This document shows, in pieces, positions 24,377 through 33,846 of a stretch of 64,000 nt of DNA. How positions within the stretch are numbered: the first letter of the stretch is position 1; each line of letters begins with the position of its first letter. Source of the stretch: Runella limosa DSM 17973 (GTDB taxonomy: Bacteria; Bacteroidota; Bacteroidia; Cytophagales; Spirosomataceae). The translations under genes and the position numbers were made by a program. The notes beneath the pieces were generated by a model. The model saw only the letters and a program-made list of their open reading frames with translations. It made no database searches and had not been told where the DNA came from. The stretch spans positions 300,206 through 364,205 of the forward strand of contig NZ_KI519420.1 of NCBI RefSeq assembly GCF_000482465.1, given 5' to 3'.

Positions 24377-25759
24377 ATGAAAATTAGGACCAAAATAGCC
24401 CTTCAATTTACGGTGATTATTGCCGCCATTTTGGCCACATTTTCGGTGTCATTTTATTACGTGGCGGAGCAAAATCGTAAAGACGAGTTTTACAAAAACT
24501 TGTGCGATCGCGCCCTAACGCGGGCCGACTTGCTGGTGAAAATCGCGGCGAATAACAAGAAAATCCTGAAAATTCTCGACAAAGAAACCTTGTCAAAACT
24601 CTACGGCGAGAAGGTGTTAATGTTTAATGACGAAGATAAAATCGTGTATGCCAGCTACGACCCCGACAGCGCCGAAAATTATTATTACAATGCCGATTTG
24701 TTAAAATCTGTTCGGAAAAAGAAATACGTCGAAACCGCCAATGGGAAGCTATTGGTGGCAGGTTTGATGTACACCCACCCCGAAAAAGGAGAACTGGTAC
24801 TGATGACTTCGGCCGAAGATGAACTGGGAAATACCCAACTTCAACGCCTGCGAGATTCGTTGATTTATAGCTTTTTGTTCGGTATTCTCATCACGATTGT
24901 GTTGGGCTTTATTTTTGCGGGACAGTCGCTTAAGCCATTGTCGGATATGAACCGTGAGATTAGCACCATCACGGCCTATAACTTGCGAAAGCAATTAAAT
25001 GAAGGAAATCGACAGGATGAATTAGCCCAATTGGCCATCAATTTCAACCAAATGCTTCAGCGTTTGGAGCAATCTTTTGATTTTCAACGGAGTTTTGTTT
25101 CGAATGCTTCTCACGAGCTTCGTACACCACTTGCGGGCTTAAAATCCGAAATTCAGATAGCGCTGGAAAAAGAACGTACGCCCGAGGAGTATCAAAAAGT
25201 TTTGGAATCACTTCTGAACGATGCGCAACGGTTGATTCAGTTGACAAACAGTTTGTTGCAACTGGCGCAGTCGGAAAAAAAAGAGGAGCGAACGATGAGC
25301 TTTCAGTCCATTCGTTTGGATGAGCTGGTATTTCAAACCCAAGAAGAACTTCAAAGCCTCCGCACCGACTACCAGATTCACATTGATTTTGAAGATATTC
25401 CTGACAATGAGCAGGACATTACCGTCCTTGGAAATGCCCCTTTGCTCAAAACGGTTTTGAATAACCTGATGGATAATGCTTGCAAATATTCGCCAGATAA
25501 ACGCGCCGATGTAAAAATCGGCTTTGACGAACACAATTGCTACATTCGAGTCACAGACCGAGGAATTGGCATCCCTGAAAATGAAACTCAGCGGATTTTT
25601 GAACCACTTTATCGTGCCAAAAACGCTACTACTTTTCGAGGATACGGCATTGGTTTGTCGGTATGTCGTAGGATTGTGGACATGCACCGTGGCACCATAA
25701 AAGTAACGAGCCAACTGGATGTAGGAAGCACGTTTGAAATAGTACTCCCGCATATTTAA
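24377..25759 (+). CDS. Membrane sensor histidine kinase
   Basis: Two-component kinase. First membrane helix about 9-29, a periplasmic sensor of about 130 residues, second helix about 163-183, HAMP linker (about 184-236), HisKA with phosphoacceptor His in SNASHELRTPLAGL (about 240-253), and an ATPase domain with N box LMDNACKYSP, G1 VTDRGIGIPE, and G2 GYGIGLSVCRRIV. All key residues are present. The signal is unknown. No response regulator gene is adjacent, so it is an orphan in this window; its partner may lie elsewhere. Followed 30 bases later by the PH-domain gene. Confidence 0.92.
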   Translation: MKIRTKIALQFTVIIAAILATFSVSFYYVAEQNRKDEFYKNLCDRALTRADLLVKIAANNKKILKILDKETLSKLYGEKVLMFNDEDKIVYASYDPDSAENYYYNADLLKSVRKKKYVETANGKLLVAGLMYTHPEKGELVLMTSAEDELGNTQLQRLRDSLIYSFLFGILITIVLGFIFAGQSLKPLSDMNREISTITAYNLRKQLNEGNRQDELAQLAINFNQMLQRLEQSFDFQRSFVSNASHELRTPLAGLKSEIQIALEKERTPEEYQKVLESLLNDAQRLIQLTNSLLQLAQSEKKEERTMSFQSIRLDELVFQTQEELQSLRTDYQIHIDFEDIPDNEQDITVLGNAPLLKTVLNNLMDNACKYSPDKRADVKIGFDEHNCYIRVTDRGIGIPENETQRIFEPLYRAKNATTFRGYGIGLSVCRRIVDMHRGTIKVTSQLDVGSTFEIVLPHI

Positions 25760-25789
25760 TCGTTTTTAAGCCTTAACTGCCTCTATTTT

Positions 25790-26338
25790 ATGGAAACATC
25801 CGATACTGTCCTTTTCAAAGCCGAGTTTAACAAACTGGTAAAGCCTTACATGATGCTTTATGTGGCCTCTATCATGTTGGCCACTGTTATCGGGATTGTA
25901 CTTATCCCGTTTTGGTTTTTAGGAATAGGCCAGTGGTGGGCCCAGCACTATTATGATAGACTAGAGTGTGAACTTACCGAAACGGTTATTCGCTTTAAAA
26001 AGGGGATTCTTATTCAAGTTGAAAAAACCATCCCGTTGGAAAATATTCAAGATGTAACCTTTGTAGAAGGGCCACTTTTACGGTATTTTCATCTTTGTAT
26101 TTTAAAATTTGAAACCGCAGGTCAGAGCGCAGGCCAAGCCCACGATATGCAGCTGATTGGAATCGTGAATGCCCAAGAATTACGGAGTTTAATTTTACGC
26201 CAGCGAGAAAAAAGAATCATGGCCAAAAATGCCCCCTCAGCTTCTACTTCATCCAATGACAATGCCGAATTATTACGAGAGATTAGGGATATTTTGACGG
26301 AAATCAAGGCAGAATTAAAGAAACCCAAAGTTTCGTAA
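25790..26338 (+). CDS. Bacterial PH-domain (bPH_2/DUF304) membrane protein
   Basis: Small membrane protein. One strongly hydrophobic hairpin-like segment (about residues 18-47, PYMMLYVASIMLATVIGIVL then IPFWFLG) is followed by a bPH_2 domain (about 50-125: RLECELTETVIRFKKGILIQ, KTIPLENIQDVTFVEGPLLR) and a C-terminal low-complexity tail with a predicted coiled coil (AELLREIRDILTEIKAELKK). The domain is cytoplasmic and of unknown ligand. Co-oriented with the kinase gene, but the spacer is long enough that cotranscription is uncertain. Confidence 0.8.
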   Translation: METSDTVLFKAEFNKLVKPYMMLYVASIMLATVIGIVLIPFWFLGIGQWWAQHYYDRLECELTETVIRFKKGILIQVEKTIPLENIQDVTFVEGPLLRYFHLCILKFETAGQSAGQAHDMQLIGIVNAQELRSLILRQREKRIMAKNAPSASTSSNDNAELLREIRDILTEIKAELKKPKVS

Positions 26339-26398
26339 AGATTAGAAAAAAACCTTGTTTTGCTTTTGGAGGCAGCACCTTATAATCTACAACTACTT

Positions 26399-27325
26399 AT
26401 GTTTCGTCGCGATTTTGTAAAAACTGCTGTCTCGGCTTCGGCAGCTACGCTAGTGAGCGGTGTAGCCACGGCTAATACTACGACTCCCAAAGCAAAAAAT
26501 AATTTTAAATTGGCCTACGCCCCTCACTTTGGCATGTTCCAAAATAGTGCAGGCAAAGACCTTATCGACCAGCTTAAGTTCATGGCCGACAATGGCTTCA
26601 CAGCCCTAGAAGACAACGGTATGATGGGGCGCCCCGTGGAGGTACAAACCAAAATCGGCGAAACATTGGCGAAGTTGGGAATGACCATGGGCGTGTTTGT
26701 GGTGGACAAAGGTGGAAACGGTCAAAATACCCTTGCCGCAGGCAAACAAGCCCACATTGACATTTTCTTGGATGGGTGTAAGCGCGCCGTAGAAACCGCC
26801 AAACGCTGCAATGCCAAGTGGATGACGGTCGTGCCAGGCGATTTTGAACGTAATCTTCCTATTGGTATTCAGACAGGTCACGTAATTGACGCGCTTCGTC
26901 GAGGAGCGGATATTTTGGCTCCTCACGGTTTGACGATGGTATTGGAACCCTTGAGCGATAGCCCTAATTTGTTTTTGCAGACTTCTGATCAGACCTACGA
27001 AATCTGCCGTGCGGTGAATAGCCCCGCCTGCAAAATTTTGTTTGATATTTACCACATGCAGAAAACCGAAGGGCACATCATTCCGCACATTGATTGGTGC
27101 TGGTCTGAAATTGCTTATTTCCAAATTGGCGATAACCCAGGACGTAAAGAACCAACGACGGGCGAAATCAACTACAAAAACGTGTTCAAACATATTTACA
27201 CCAAAATGAAGGCCAACAATCAAAACTTCATCTTTGGGATGGAACACGGAAACTCTAAGCCAGGCAAAGAAGGCGAAGAGGCACTCATTAAAGCCTACCT
27301 AGAGTCGGATAGCTTTACGGTGTAA
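26399..27325 (+). CDS. Tat-exported TIM-barrel protein, hydroxypyruvate-isomerase-like
   Basis: Xylose-isomerase-like TIM barrel (AP endonuclease 2 superfamily). From the ATG at 26399 it begins MFRRDFVKTAVSASAATLVS, a Tat-type signal with Arg-Arg. Metal-site residues are in VLEPLSDSPN (Glu), LFDIYHMQKTEGHI (Asp, His) and GMEHGNS (Glu); this set is that of hydroxypyruvate isomerase/sugar epimerases. The longer frame starts with a non-ATG codon at 26360 and would add 13 residues before the Tat signal. Likely acts on a sugar or sugar acid in the periplasm. A second Tat-exported barrel (30793) and several sugar esterases are downstream. Confidence 0.85.
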   Translation: MFRRDFVKTAVSASAATLVSGVATANTTTPKAKNNFKLAYAPHFGMFQNSAGKDLIDQLKFMADNGFTALEDNGMMGRPVEVQTKIGETLAKLGMTMGVFVVDKGGNGQNTLAAGKQAHIDIFLDGCKRAVETAKRCNAKWMTVVPGDFERNLPIGIQTGHVIDALRRGADILAPHGLTMVLEPLSDSPNLFLQTSDQTYEICRAVNSPACKILFDIYHMQKTEGHIIPHIDWCWSEIAYFQIGDNPGRKEPTTGEINYKNVFKHIYTKMKANNQNFIFGMEHGNSKPGKEGEEALIKAYLESDSFTV

Positions 27326-27329
27326 AAAA

Positions 27330-27386
27330 GTGCGTCGGGGTAACATAAAAGCTTATAAAGTGCGTCGGGGTACTCATACCCCGACG
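27330..27386. repeat. Direct half-copy and palindrome (GGGGTACTC/ATACCCC)
   Basis: A 14-base segment TGCGTCGGGGTA is present at about 27331 and again at 27361. The second copy continues into a palindrome with arms CGTCGGGGTA and TACCCCGACG around CTCA (27363-27386). Core and loop match the palindrome at 63-86. Confidence 0.6.
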
Positions 27387-27415
27387 TATTCATTTAAAAA
27401 CAAAACCCACTATTG

Positions 27416-28177
27416 GTGTTGAAAGCATTTCTCAAAACGGTGATTGGCCCCGCAGGCCGTAAACAATTAAGAGCATTACAAGCCTCGGCGCAAGCCGCAG
27501 TATATGGATTAGGCAACGACGTCCAATGCCCCATTTGTGAAAGTACGTACAGCCAATTTTTGCCATTCAACCGCCCCAATGCCCTTTGTTATACCTGTAA
27601 GTCGCTCGAACGCCATCGTTTGGTGTATTTGTATTTGAAAAATAAGACTGACTTTTTTACGGGGAAAAAACGAATTCTGCACTTTGCCCCCGAAAAATGC
27701 TTGCACGACGAAATTCGTAAGCACCCCCAACTTCAGTACGAAACAGCCGATTTGATGACTACCTATATCGACGCCATCGGGGTGCTGCCCGACCACGTCA
27801 TGTCGGTGACTGATATTCAATTTCCTGATAACACTTTCGACGTCGTGATTTGTAACCACGTCTTTGAGCTTGTGCCTGACGACGCCCAAGGAATGCGCGA
27901 GATTTATCGGGTACTTAAACCCAACGGCTACGCCATTATTCAAGGTGCGGTGAATAACTCAATGGAAAAAACCGTAGAAACCCAACACCTGACTCCCGAA
28001 GAACGGAAACGCATCGCGGGAGCTCACCAGCACGTTCGCCGCTATGGCCGCGACTACCGCGACCGCCTTGCTGCCGCAGGTTTTAGGGTAGAAGTAAGTG
28101 CTTATGTGCAAGAAATCGACTGGAAACGCTACGGACTCATGGCGGATGAGAACGTGTATGTGTGTTGGAAAAAATAA
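27416..28177 (+). CDS. Class I SAM-dependent methyltransferase with N-terminal Cys pairs
   Basis: Methyltransferase-like protein. N-terminal zinc-ribbon-like CPICESTY ... LCYTCKSLERHR (about 38-65), then a methyltransferase domain with DLMTTYID, the Asp-rich VTDIQFPDNTFDVVICNHVFELV (split: VTDIQFPDNTFDVV then ICNHVFE) and YRVLKPNGYAIIQG. The glycine-rich SAM loop is replaced by RILHFAPEKCLHDE, a known variant. No ATG occurs before about residue 112; the frame must start at TTG 27413, GTG 27416 or TTG 27419. The GTG is chosen arbitrarily between them. Related proteins often accompany glycan genes; the substrate is unknown. Confidence 0.75.
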   Translation: MLKAFLKTVIGPAGRKQLRALQASAQAAVYGLGNDVQCPICESTYSQFLPFNRPNALCYTCKSLERHRLVYLYLKNKTDFFTGKKRILHFAPEKCLHDEIRKHPQLQYETADLMTTYIDAIGVLPDHVMSVTDIQFPDNTFDVVICNHVFELVPDDAQGMREIYRVLKPNGYAIIQGAVNNSMEKTVETQHLTPEERKRIAGAHQHVRRYGRDYRDRLAAAGFRVEVSAYVQEIDWKRYGLMADENVYVCWKK

Positions 28178-28180
28178 TTT

Positions 28181-28284
28181 GTGACGTCGGTTTCTCAAAA
28201 CCGACGGATGCTTCCAGTGGTGGTTTTGAGAAACCACCAGCACGACGCCCGTGACGTCGGTTTCTCAAAACCGACGGATGCTTC
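28181..28284. repeat. 34-base direct repeat with an inverted third unit
   Basis: The same 34 bases occur at 28181-28214 and 28251-28284, 70 bases apart. Each contains the palindrome CGTCGGTTTCTC/AAAACCGACG. Between them, 28217-28243, is a related palindrome in the opposite orientation (GGTGGTTTTGAGAAACCACC). The whole block is 3' of the methyltransferase and 90 bases upstream of the DUF5703 gene. The other about 90 bases up to 28374 show nothing recognisable. Confidence 0.75.
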
Positions 28285-28374
28285 GACTATACAGGAGGTA
28301 GCAGGACGGGAGGTTGAGAGCAATGAGGTATTTTTGGGCTAAACCTTTGTTATTTCTTAATCCTGCCTTTTACC

Positions 28375-30672
28375 GTGACGCTACGAGCCCATCTACTTTT
28401 GTTTGTTTTTGGCTGGGGAGTTTGCCTTTCTACCTTGGCCCAACCTACCCAACTGGCTAATTACAACGTTGTTTGGAAAACTCCAAGTAAAAACTCGTCC
28501 GAATCCATGCCGTGTGGTGGGGGAGATGTGGGGCTGAATGTGTGGGTCGAAGACGGCGACATCCTTTTTTATCTTTCCCAAAGCGGTACGTTCGACGAAA
28601 ACAACGCCATGCTCAAGCTGGGGCGGGTCCGACTTCGGCTGTCTCCTAATCCGTTTACGGGTACTGATTTTAAGCAAGAACTTCGGCTTCAAGACGGCGG
28701 TGTGTATATAAGCGGTGGTAAAACGCGCTTACACTTGTGGGTAGATGTGTTTCGTTCGGTGGTGCACGCGGAGTTGCAAAGTGACAAACCTGTCAACGTG
28801 AAAGCCGCGTACGAATCGTGGCGCTACGAAGACCGTTTGGTGCAAGGAACGGCCATTCGCGAAAACTCCTACAAAACTCCCCAAAAGTTTGACCTCAAAA
28901 CATATAAAGACGAAATAGCTTTTCGTGGCAATGAACTGTGGTTTTACCACCGAAATCGTGACGATGTCCCGAATCTTTTTGATTTTACGGTGCGGCTTGA
29001 AGGGATGGAGTCGGTGAAATCACAATTGTATAACCCCATCAAAAACAATACGTTTGGGGGAGCGATGCGTTCCCGCACTATGCGTCCCGCTGGCATTACC
29101 ACGGGTAAATACCTTGATACTGATTTTAAGGCGTGGAACCTAGAAACCCCGCGTCCCGTTCGTACCGAACACCTAGAACTGGTGTTGAACACAGCACCCA
29201 CTTCCACCCTCTCCGAATGGGAAAATACGGTTGTGCGCCGTCAGCAAGAAGTTACCCAAACCCAAAAAATAGCCTTGACCCAGACCCATGCTTGGTGGAA
29301 ACAATTTTGGGAACGAAGCTATATTTTTATTGAGGGAAAAGACAGTACTATTTCGCGCAATTACCACCTTTTTCGCTATCAGCTGGGATGCAATGCGTTT
29401 GGGCAATGGCCTACGAAATTTAACGGTGGGTTATTCACATTTGACCCACAATTTGTGGATAAAAAATACAATCACACGCCAGATTTTCGCTTGTGGGGCG
29501 GGGGAACCATGACCGCCCAAAACCAGCGATTGGTGTATTTTCCGATGCTCAAAAGCGGGGATTTTGAGTTGATGAAGCCCCAATTTGACTTTTATTTACG
29601 TTCGCAGACTAATGCAGAACTGCGCTCAAAAGTGTATTGGAACCACAATGGAGCGTGTTTTACCGAGCAAATCGAAAATTTTGGCTTGCCCAATCCCTTT
29701 GAGTACGGCTACAAGCGCCCCGAAGGCTACGATGCAGGAATGGAGTACAACGCTTGGCTCGAATACCAATGGGACACCGTGTTTGAGTTTTGTTTAATGA
29801 TGCTCGAAACAGAGCGTTATGAAGGGCGCAAGATTCAAACGTACCTGCCTTTTATCGAAAGCTGCCTGACATTTTTTGATGAACATTACCAATGGCTCGC
29901 CAAACAACGAGGGACAAAAGCGTTAGACGAAAAAGGTCAGTACGTTTTTTATCCAAGCTCGGCTTGTGAGACGTACAAAATGACCTACAATTCCACGACG
30001 GTTATTTCGGCTTTGAAAGTGATTTTGACGCGTATGCTTGAGCTCCCAGACGATTATTTGCCCACTTCCCAACGACAGAAATGGACGACTATGTTGGAAC
30101 GTTTGCCGCCTTTGCCTTTGCAAGAAATCGACGGACATAAAACCTTGGCGCCCGCCGTAGTGTGGATGCGGGTACAAAACTCCGAAGCGCCGCAGTTGTA
30201 TCCCGTATTTCCGTGGGGGCTGTATGGTGTCGGAAAGCTTGAGCTAGAAGTTGCCCAAAACACCTATCGCTACGACCCGCACGTCCAGAAATATAAAAGC
30301 CACGTGGGATGGCGGCAACACAACATTTTTGCGGCACGACTTGGGCTAACCGACGAGGCCGCTGAACTTACTAGAAACAAGTTTAAAGACGCTGAATTAC
30401 GTTTCCCAACCTTCTGGGGGCCAGGGTTTGATTGGACGCCTGACCACAATTGGGGAGGGGCTGCGATGATAGGTTTGCAAGAAATGCTAATGCAAACTGA
30501 GGGGCGAAAAATATATTTATTACCTGCATGGCCCAAAGACTGGAATGCCACGTTTAAATTAAACGCACCGTACCAAACGACGATTGAAGGGCGTATCAAA
30601 AATGGGACGATAGAAGACTTAAAAGTGACCCCCGCGGAGCGCTTGTCGGATGTAATTGTGGATGGCAAATAA
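28375..30672 (+). CDS. Secreted DUF5703-type glycoside-hydrolase-like protein
   Basis: From a GTG start the product has a signal peptide (HLLLFVFGWGVCLSTLAQ) and an N-terminal beta-sandwich region resembling DUF5703 (about 30-290; ESMPCGGGDVGLNVWVEDGD, LYLSQSGTFDENN-like LFYLSQSGTFDENNAML). The C-terminal half is alpha-helical, of the (alpha/alpha)6 toroid kind seen in GH95-like enzymes, with LGCNAFGQWPTKFNGGLFTF and GFDWTPDHNWGGAAMIGLQE. No catalytic residue can be assigned with certainty. Predicted role: periplasmic glycan hydrolysis. It opens a co-directional group of carbohydrate genes (28375-34866) after the repeat block. Confidence 0.7.
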   Translation: MTLRAHLLLFVFGWGVCLSTLAQPTQLANYNVVWKTPSKNSSESMPCGGGDVGLNVWVEDGDILFYLSQSGTFDENNAMLKLGRVRLRLSPNPFTGTDFKQELRLQDGGVYISGGKTRLHLWVDVFRSVVHAELQSDKPVNVKAAYESWRYEDRLVQGTAIRENSYKTPQKFDLKTYKDEIAFRGNELWFYHRNRDDVPNLFDFTVRLEGMESVKSQLYNPIKNNTFGGAMRSRTMRPAGITTGKYLDTDFKAWNLETPRPVRTEHLELVLNTAPTSTLSEWENTVVRRQQEVTQTQKIALTQTHAWWKQFWERSYIFIEGKDSTISRNYHLFRYQLGCNAFGQWPTKFNGGLFTFDPQFVDKKYNHTPDFRLWGGGTMTAQNQRLVYFPMLKSGDFELMKPQFDFYLRSQTNAELRSKVYWNHNGACFTEQIENFGLPNPFEYGYKRPEGYDAGMEYNAWLEYQWDTVFEFCLMMLETERYEGRKIQTYLPFIESCLTFFDEHYQWLAKQRGTKALDEKGQYVFYPSSACETYKMTYNSTTVISALKVILTRMLELPDDYLPTSQRQKWTTMLERLPPLPLQEIDGHKTLAPAVVWMRVQNSEAPQLYPVFPWGLYGVGKLELEVAQNTYRYDPHVQKYKSHVGWRQHNIFAARLGLTDEAAELTRNKFKDAELRFPTFWGPGFDWTPDHNWGGAAMIGLQEMLMQTEGRKIYLLPAWPKDWNATFKLNAPYQTTIEGRIKNGTIEDLKVTPAERLSDVIVDGK

Positions 30673-30718
30673 GACGTTCCAAGTTTGGCACTCAGAGGGT
30701 CTGAAACTTGGAACGTCT
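30672..30718 (+). terminator. Hairpin after the DUF5703 gene
   Basis: Fifteen-base arms AGACGTTCCAAGTTT and AAACTTGGAACGTCT separated by 17 bases, starting at the last base of the stop codon. No good T-run follows (TCTTGTAATTG), so it may act as a weak terminator or mRNA 3' end. Confidence 0.5.
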
Positions 30719-30792
30719 CTTGTAATTGTATCAAAATAAGTAGTAAAAAAAACAGGCTTTGCGCCTTCTGTTACCTATAACCCTTGCATCGA

Positions 30793-31707
30793 ATGAAACC
30801 ACTACAACACACGACGAGTAGCCGTCGAGATTTTTTAAAATTAGGCGCAGGAGCCGTTGGAAGCATCCTTGCATCAAGTTCTTTGGCCGAAGCGGCACTT
30901 TGGGCGGAAGAAAGTCGCAAACTTTCGCTGCCGTTGGGTATCTGTACGTCCTACGACAAAGCGGCGTTGCTCAAAAGCATTGGTTATTCGTACGTTGAAG
31001 AAAACGTCGGTCGTTTCTTGATTCCTGACAAAGGGGGAGACGAACAATATGCTAAAAACGTAGAAGCACTCAAAACAACGGGCGTACCGTTGCGTTCGTA
31101 CGTATCGTTTATTCCAGGAAGTATCAAGTCGGTAGGGCCTAACGCCAACCACGAAGCCCTGTTAGAAAGAGCTGATTTAGCATTTAAACGTGCCAAAGAA
31201 TGCGGTACACCGTATGTGGTGTTTGGAAGTAGTGCGTCGCGCACCATTCCAGAAGGATTTGACCGCGCCAAGGCCAAAGAACAACATACAGAAGTGAGCA
31301 AAAAAATGGCGCTTTTGGCCGAAAAACACGGGATTACGGTGGCTTTAGAACCCCTCAACCGCAGCGAAACCAATTTTATTAACAGCTTGGCCGAAGGGGT
31401 TGAAATTATTGAAGCCGTCAATCACCCACGTTTTCGGTTGTTGTGCGATATTTACCACATGCTCAAAGACAATGAAGGTCCCGAGCAGATTGTGAAATAC
31501 GGAAAGTACATTGTCCACTGCCACATTGCCGAAAAACAAAATCGCACCGCTCCTGGCGTCGTAGGTGATGATTTCAGAGAATATTTCAAGGCATTGAAAA
31601 AAATCAAATACCGTGGCGGATTATCAATAGAAGGCCGTTGGACTAATTTTGATAGCGAAGCCAAAAAAGCCTTTGAAGTGCTGACGCAGCAAATGTCAGA
31701 AGTCTAA
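30793..31707 (+). CDS. Tat-exported TIM-barrel sugar isomerase/epimerase-like protein
   Basis: Second xylose-isomerase-like TIM barrel of the window. The ATG at 30793 gives a Tat signal (SSRRDFLKLGAGAVGSILAS). Metal-site candidates are Glu in VALEPLNRSETN, Asp/His in LLCDIYHMLKDNEG, His in VHCHIAEK and Glu in LSIEGRW. The TTG at 30784 is a less likely start. It is three bases upstream of the CE15 esterase gene, so they are cotranscribed. Together with the 26399 paralogue it may interconvert sugars released by the neighbouring hydrolases; the substrate is not evident. Confidence 0.85.
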   Translation: MKPLQHTTSSRRDFLKLGAGAVGSILASSSLAEAALWAEESRKLSLPLGICTSYDKAALLKSIGYSYVEENVGRFLIPDKGGDEQYAKNVEALKTTGVPLRSYVSFIPGSIKSVGPNANHEALLERADLAFKRAKECGTPYVVFGSSASRTIPEGFDRAKAKEQHTEVSKKMALLAEKHGITVALEPLNRSETNFINSLAEGVEIIEAVNHPRFRLLCDIYHMLKDNEGPEQIVKYGKYIVHCHIAEKQNRTAPGVVGDDFREYFKALKKIKYRGGLSIEGRWTNFDSEAKKAFEVLTQQMSEV

Positions 31708-31710
31708 ACT

Positions 31711-32961
31711 ATGATAAAATTCCGATTATTAAGTCTGTTTTTCGTGCTGAGTACGGGCTTGGGTTGGGCACAAACGCCGCTCCCAGACCCGCTCGTTTCG
31801 GCCAATGGTCAGCGTGTAAAAAATGCTAAACAGTGGCATACCAAACGCCGAAAAGAGTTGCTTGAATTATTTACGGCTGAAATGTACGGACAAGCGCCGC
31901 CTCGCCCCAAAGACATACGATTTGAGGTGTTTGATGTGGACAAAAATGCCTTGAATGGCAAAGCTACTCGCAAGCAAATTGCCGTTTATTTTAATGGCAA
32001 AGCCGACGGGCCGCGAATGGATTTGTTGATATACATTCCCAATTACCTCAAACGACCTGCTCCTGCCATTTTGGGATTGAATTTTTGGGGAAACCACGCC
32101 ATTCATCCCGACCCAGCGATTCGAATCACAACGAGTTGGATGGAATCAGGTAAAGGAAACCCGTATGTGAAATTATCATGCGTCACCGACCACCGAGCCA
32201 CGGAGGGGTGTAGAGGAGTAAACGCCGCTCAGTGGCCTATTGATACGATTTTGGCTCGTGGTTATGCCTTGATTACGGCTTATCGCGAAGACATTGCGTC
32301 TGACGATGCAAAAACAGGCTTTCAAAAGGGGATTCATCCCATTTACCCCGATTACCAGCAACGTAATGATAATTTTGGGACAATTGCAGCCTGGGCGTGG
32401 GCGTTGAGCCGAGCCATGGATTATGTAGTAACCGACAAAGCGATTGATGCCAAACGCGTGGCGGTCTTTGGCTGGTCGCGCTTGGGAAAAGCGGCGCTTT
32501 GGGCAGGAGCTACCGATGAGCGTTTTGCGATGGTCATAAGTAATGAATCGGGCGCAGGAGGAGCCAAGTTGTTTCATCGAGGGGTAGGTGAAAACATCCG
32601 TCGATTGTGTACGGTTTTTCCGCACTGGTACGCTGCCAGTTTCAAAAAATACATGGACAAAGATACTTTGTTGCCCTTCGACCAGCACCAAGCGATTTCG
32701 CTGGTAGCGCCGCGACCTGTGTATATTGCCAGTGCTGTCGATGACAAAGGCGCTGACCCACAAGGCGAGTTTGCCGCCGCCAAAGCCGCCGAATCCGTGT
32801 ACTTATTTTTAGGCAAAACAGGCTTGCCAGCTACCGTTATTCCTCCCCTCAACCAGTCGGTGCAAGGACAAATCGGCTATCATATTCGCACAGGAGGGCA
32901 CGATGTCACCTTGTATGATTGGAAACAATACCTGAACTTTGCCGATAAACATTTCAACTAG
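31711..32961 (+). CDS. Exported CE15-like 4-O-methyl-glucuronoyl esterase
   Basis: Alpha/beta hydrolase of carbohydrate esterase family 15, which breaks ester links between glucuronic acid side chains of xylan and lignin alcohols. Signal peptide LLSLFFVLSTGLGWA. The nucleophile elbow is VFGWSRLGKAALWAG (about residues 250-264), where Ser is the nucleophile and the following Arg is the family's oxyanion Arg; catalytic His probably in RTGGHDVTLYDW. The usual elbow GCSRxGKG is altered to GWSRLGKA. Length 416 aa fits. Cotranscribed with the isomerase upstream and the esterase 13 bases downstream. Confidence 0.85.
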   Translation: MIKFRLLSLFFVLSTGLGWAQTPLPDPLVSANGQRVKNAKQWHTKRRKELLELFTAEMYGQAPPRPKDIRFEVFDVDKNALNGKATRKQIAVYFNGKADGPRMDLLIYIPNYLKRPAPAILGLNFWGNHAIHPDPAIRITTSWMESGKGNPYVKLSCVTDHRATEGCRGVNAAQWPIDTILARGYALITAYREDIASDDAKTGFQKGIHPIYPDYQQRNDNFGTIAAWAWALSRAMDYVVTDKAIDAKRVAVFGWSRLGKAALWAGATDERFAMVISNESGAGGAKLFHRGVGENIRRLCTVFPHWYAASFKKYMDKDTLLPFDQHQAISLVAPRPVYIASAVDDKGADPQGEFAAAKAAESVYLFLGKTGLPATVIPPLNQSVQGQIGYHIRTGGHDVTLYDWKQYLNFADKHFN

Positions 32962-32974
32962 TTGTATAAACCCG

Positions 32975-33805
32975 ATGACATCTTTCAAAAAAATCGCACT
33001 TTTTCTCGTTATTGGTTTGTGGAGTACGTCTGTATGGGCCGAAAAAATTGACACAGTAGAAACGTACAGCCCTTCGATGAAAAAAAACATCAAAGCGGTG
33101 GTACTTACACCCGACTCATACGATGGTAGTAAAGAATTTCCTGTCGTTTATCTATTGCATGGCTACAGTGGTAATTATGCCGACTGGGTTAAAAAATCAC
33201 CCGCTATGCAGCGCATGGCCGATGTATATCAAACCATTATCGTTTGTCCCGACGGTGCATTTTCGAGCTGGTACTGGGATAGTCCCGTTGACGCCAGCAT
33301 GAAGTACGAGACTTACGTGTCTAATGAGCTAGTGGCTTGGGTGGACGGGCGTTATAAAACCATCAAAAGCCGCGAAGGCCGTGGAATCACGGGCTTGAGC
33401 ATGGGCGGACACGGAGCGTTGTATTTGGCGTTTAAACACCAAGATGTATTTGGAACCGCAGGAAGTATGAGCGGAGGAGTGGATATTCGTCCTTTCCCTA
33501 ACAACTGGGACATGGCAAAACGCCTCGGGAAATATGCCGACGCGCCCGAGCTTTGGGAGAAAAATACCGTTATCAACTTAGTACATTTGCTCACCCCGAA
33601 CTCACTGGCCTTGATTATTGATTGCGGGAGCGAAGACTTCTTTTACCGCGTTAATAACAACCTGCACGACAAACTATTGGAGCGTAATATTCCCCACGAT
33701 TATATCTCACGCCCAGGGGGACATAATTGGCCTTATTGGAACAATGCCATTGATTATCAATTGCTCTTCATGAAAAATTATTTCGAGCGCTTGAAAAAGA
33801 AATAA
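32975..33805 (+). CDS. Exported esterase (CE1/esterase D-like)
   Basis: Secreted alpha/beta hydrolase of the esterase D/feruloyl-esterase type. Signal peptide IALFLVIGLWSTSVWA. Oxyanion segment YLLHGYSGNYADW, nucleophile elbow ITGLSMGGHGALYLA (about 145-159), catalytic Asp in DCGSEDFFY and His in RPGGHNWPYW, so all triad residues are present. The start is the ATG at 32975, just before the signal peptide; an earlier frame start at 32939 would overlap the CE15 gene. Presumably removes feruloyl or acetyl groups from plant cell-wall glycan in concert with the CE15 enzyme. Confidence 0.86.
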   Translation: MTSFKKIALFLVIGLWSTSVWAEKIDTVETYSPSMKKNIKAVVLTPDSYDGSKEFPVVYLLHGYSGNYADWVKKSPAMQRMADVYQTIIVCPDGAFSSWYWDSPVDASMKYETYVSNELVAWVDGRYKTIKSREGRGITGLSMGGHGALYLAFKHQDVFGTAGSMSGGVDIRPFPNNWDMAKRLGKYADAPELWEKNTVINLVHLLTPNSLALIIDCGSEDFFYRVNNNLHDKLLERNIPHDYISRPGGHNWPYWNNAIDYQLLFMKNYFERLKKK

Positions 33806-33846
33806 CGGCATAGGTTTAAAACAGCAGCACTACTTTCACAAGAAAC

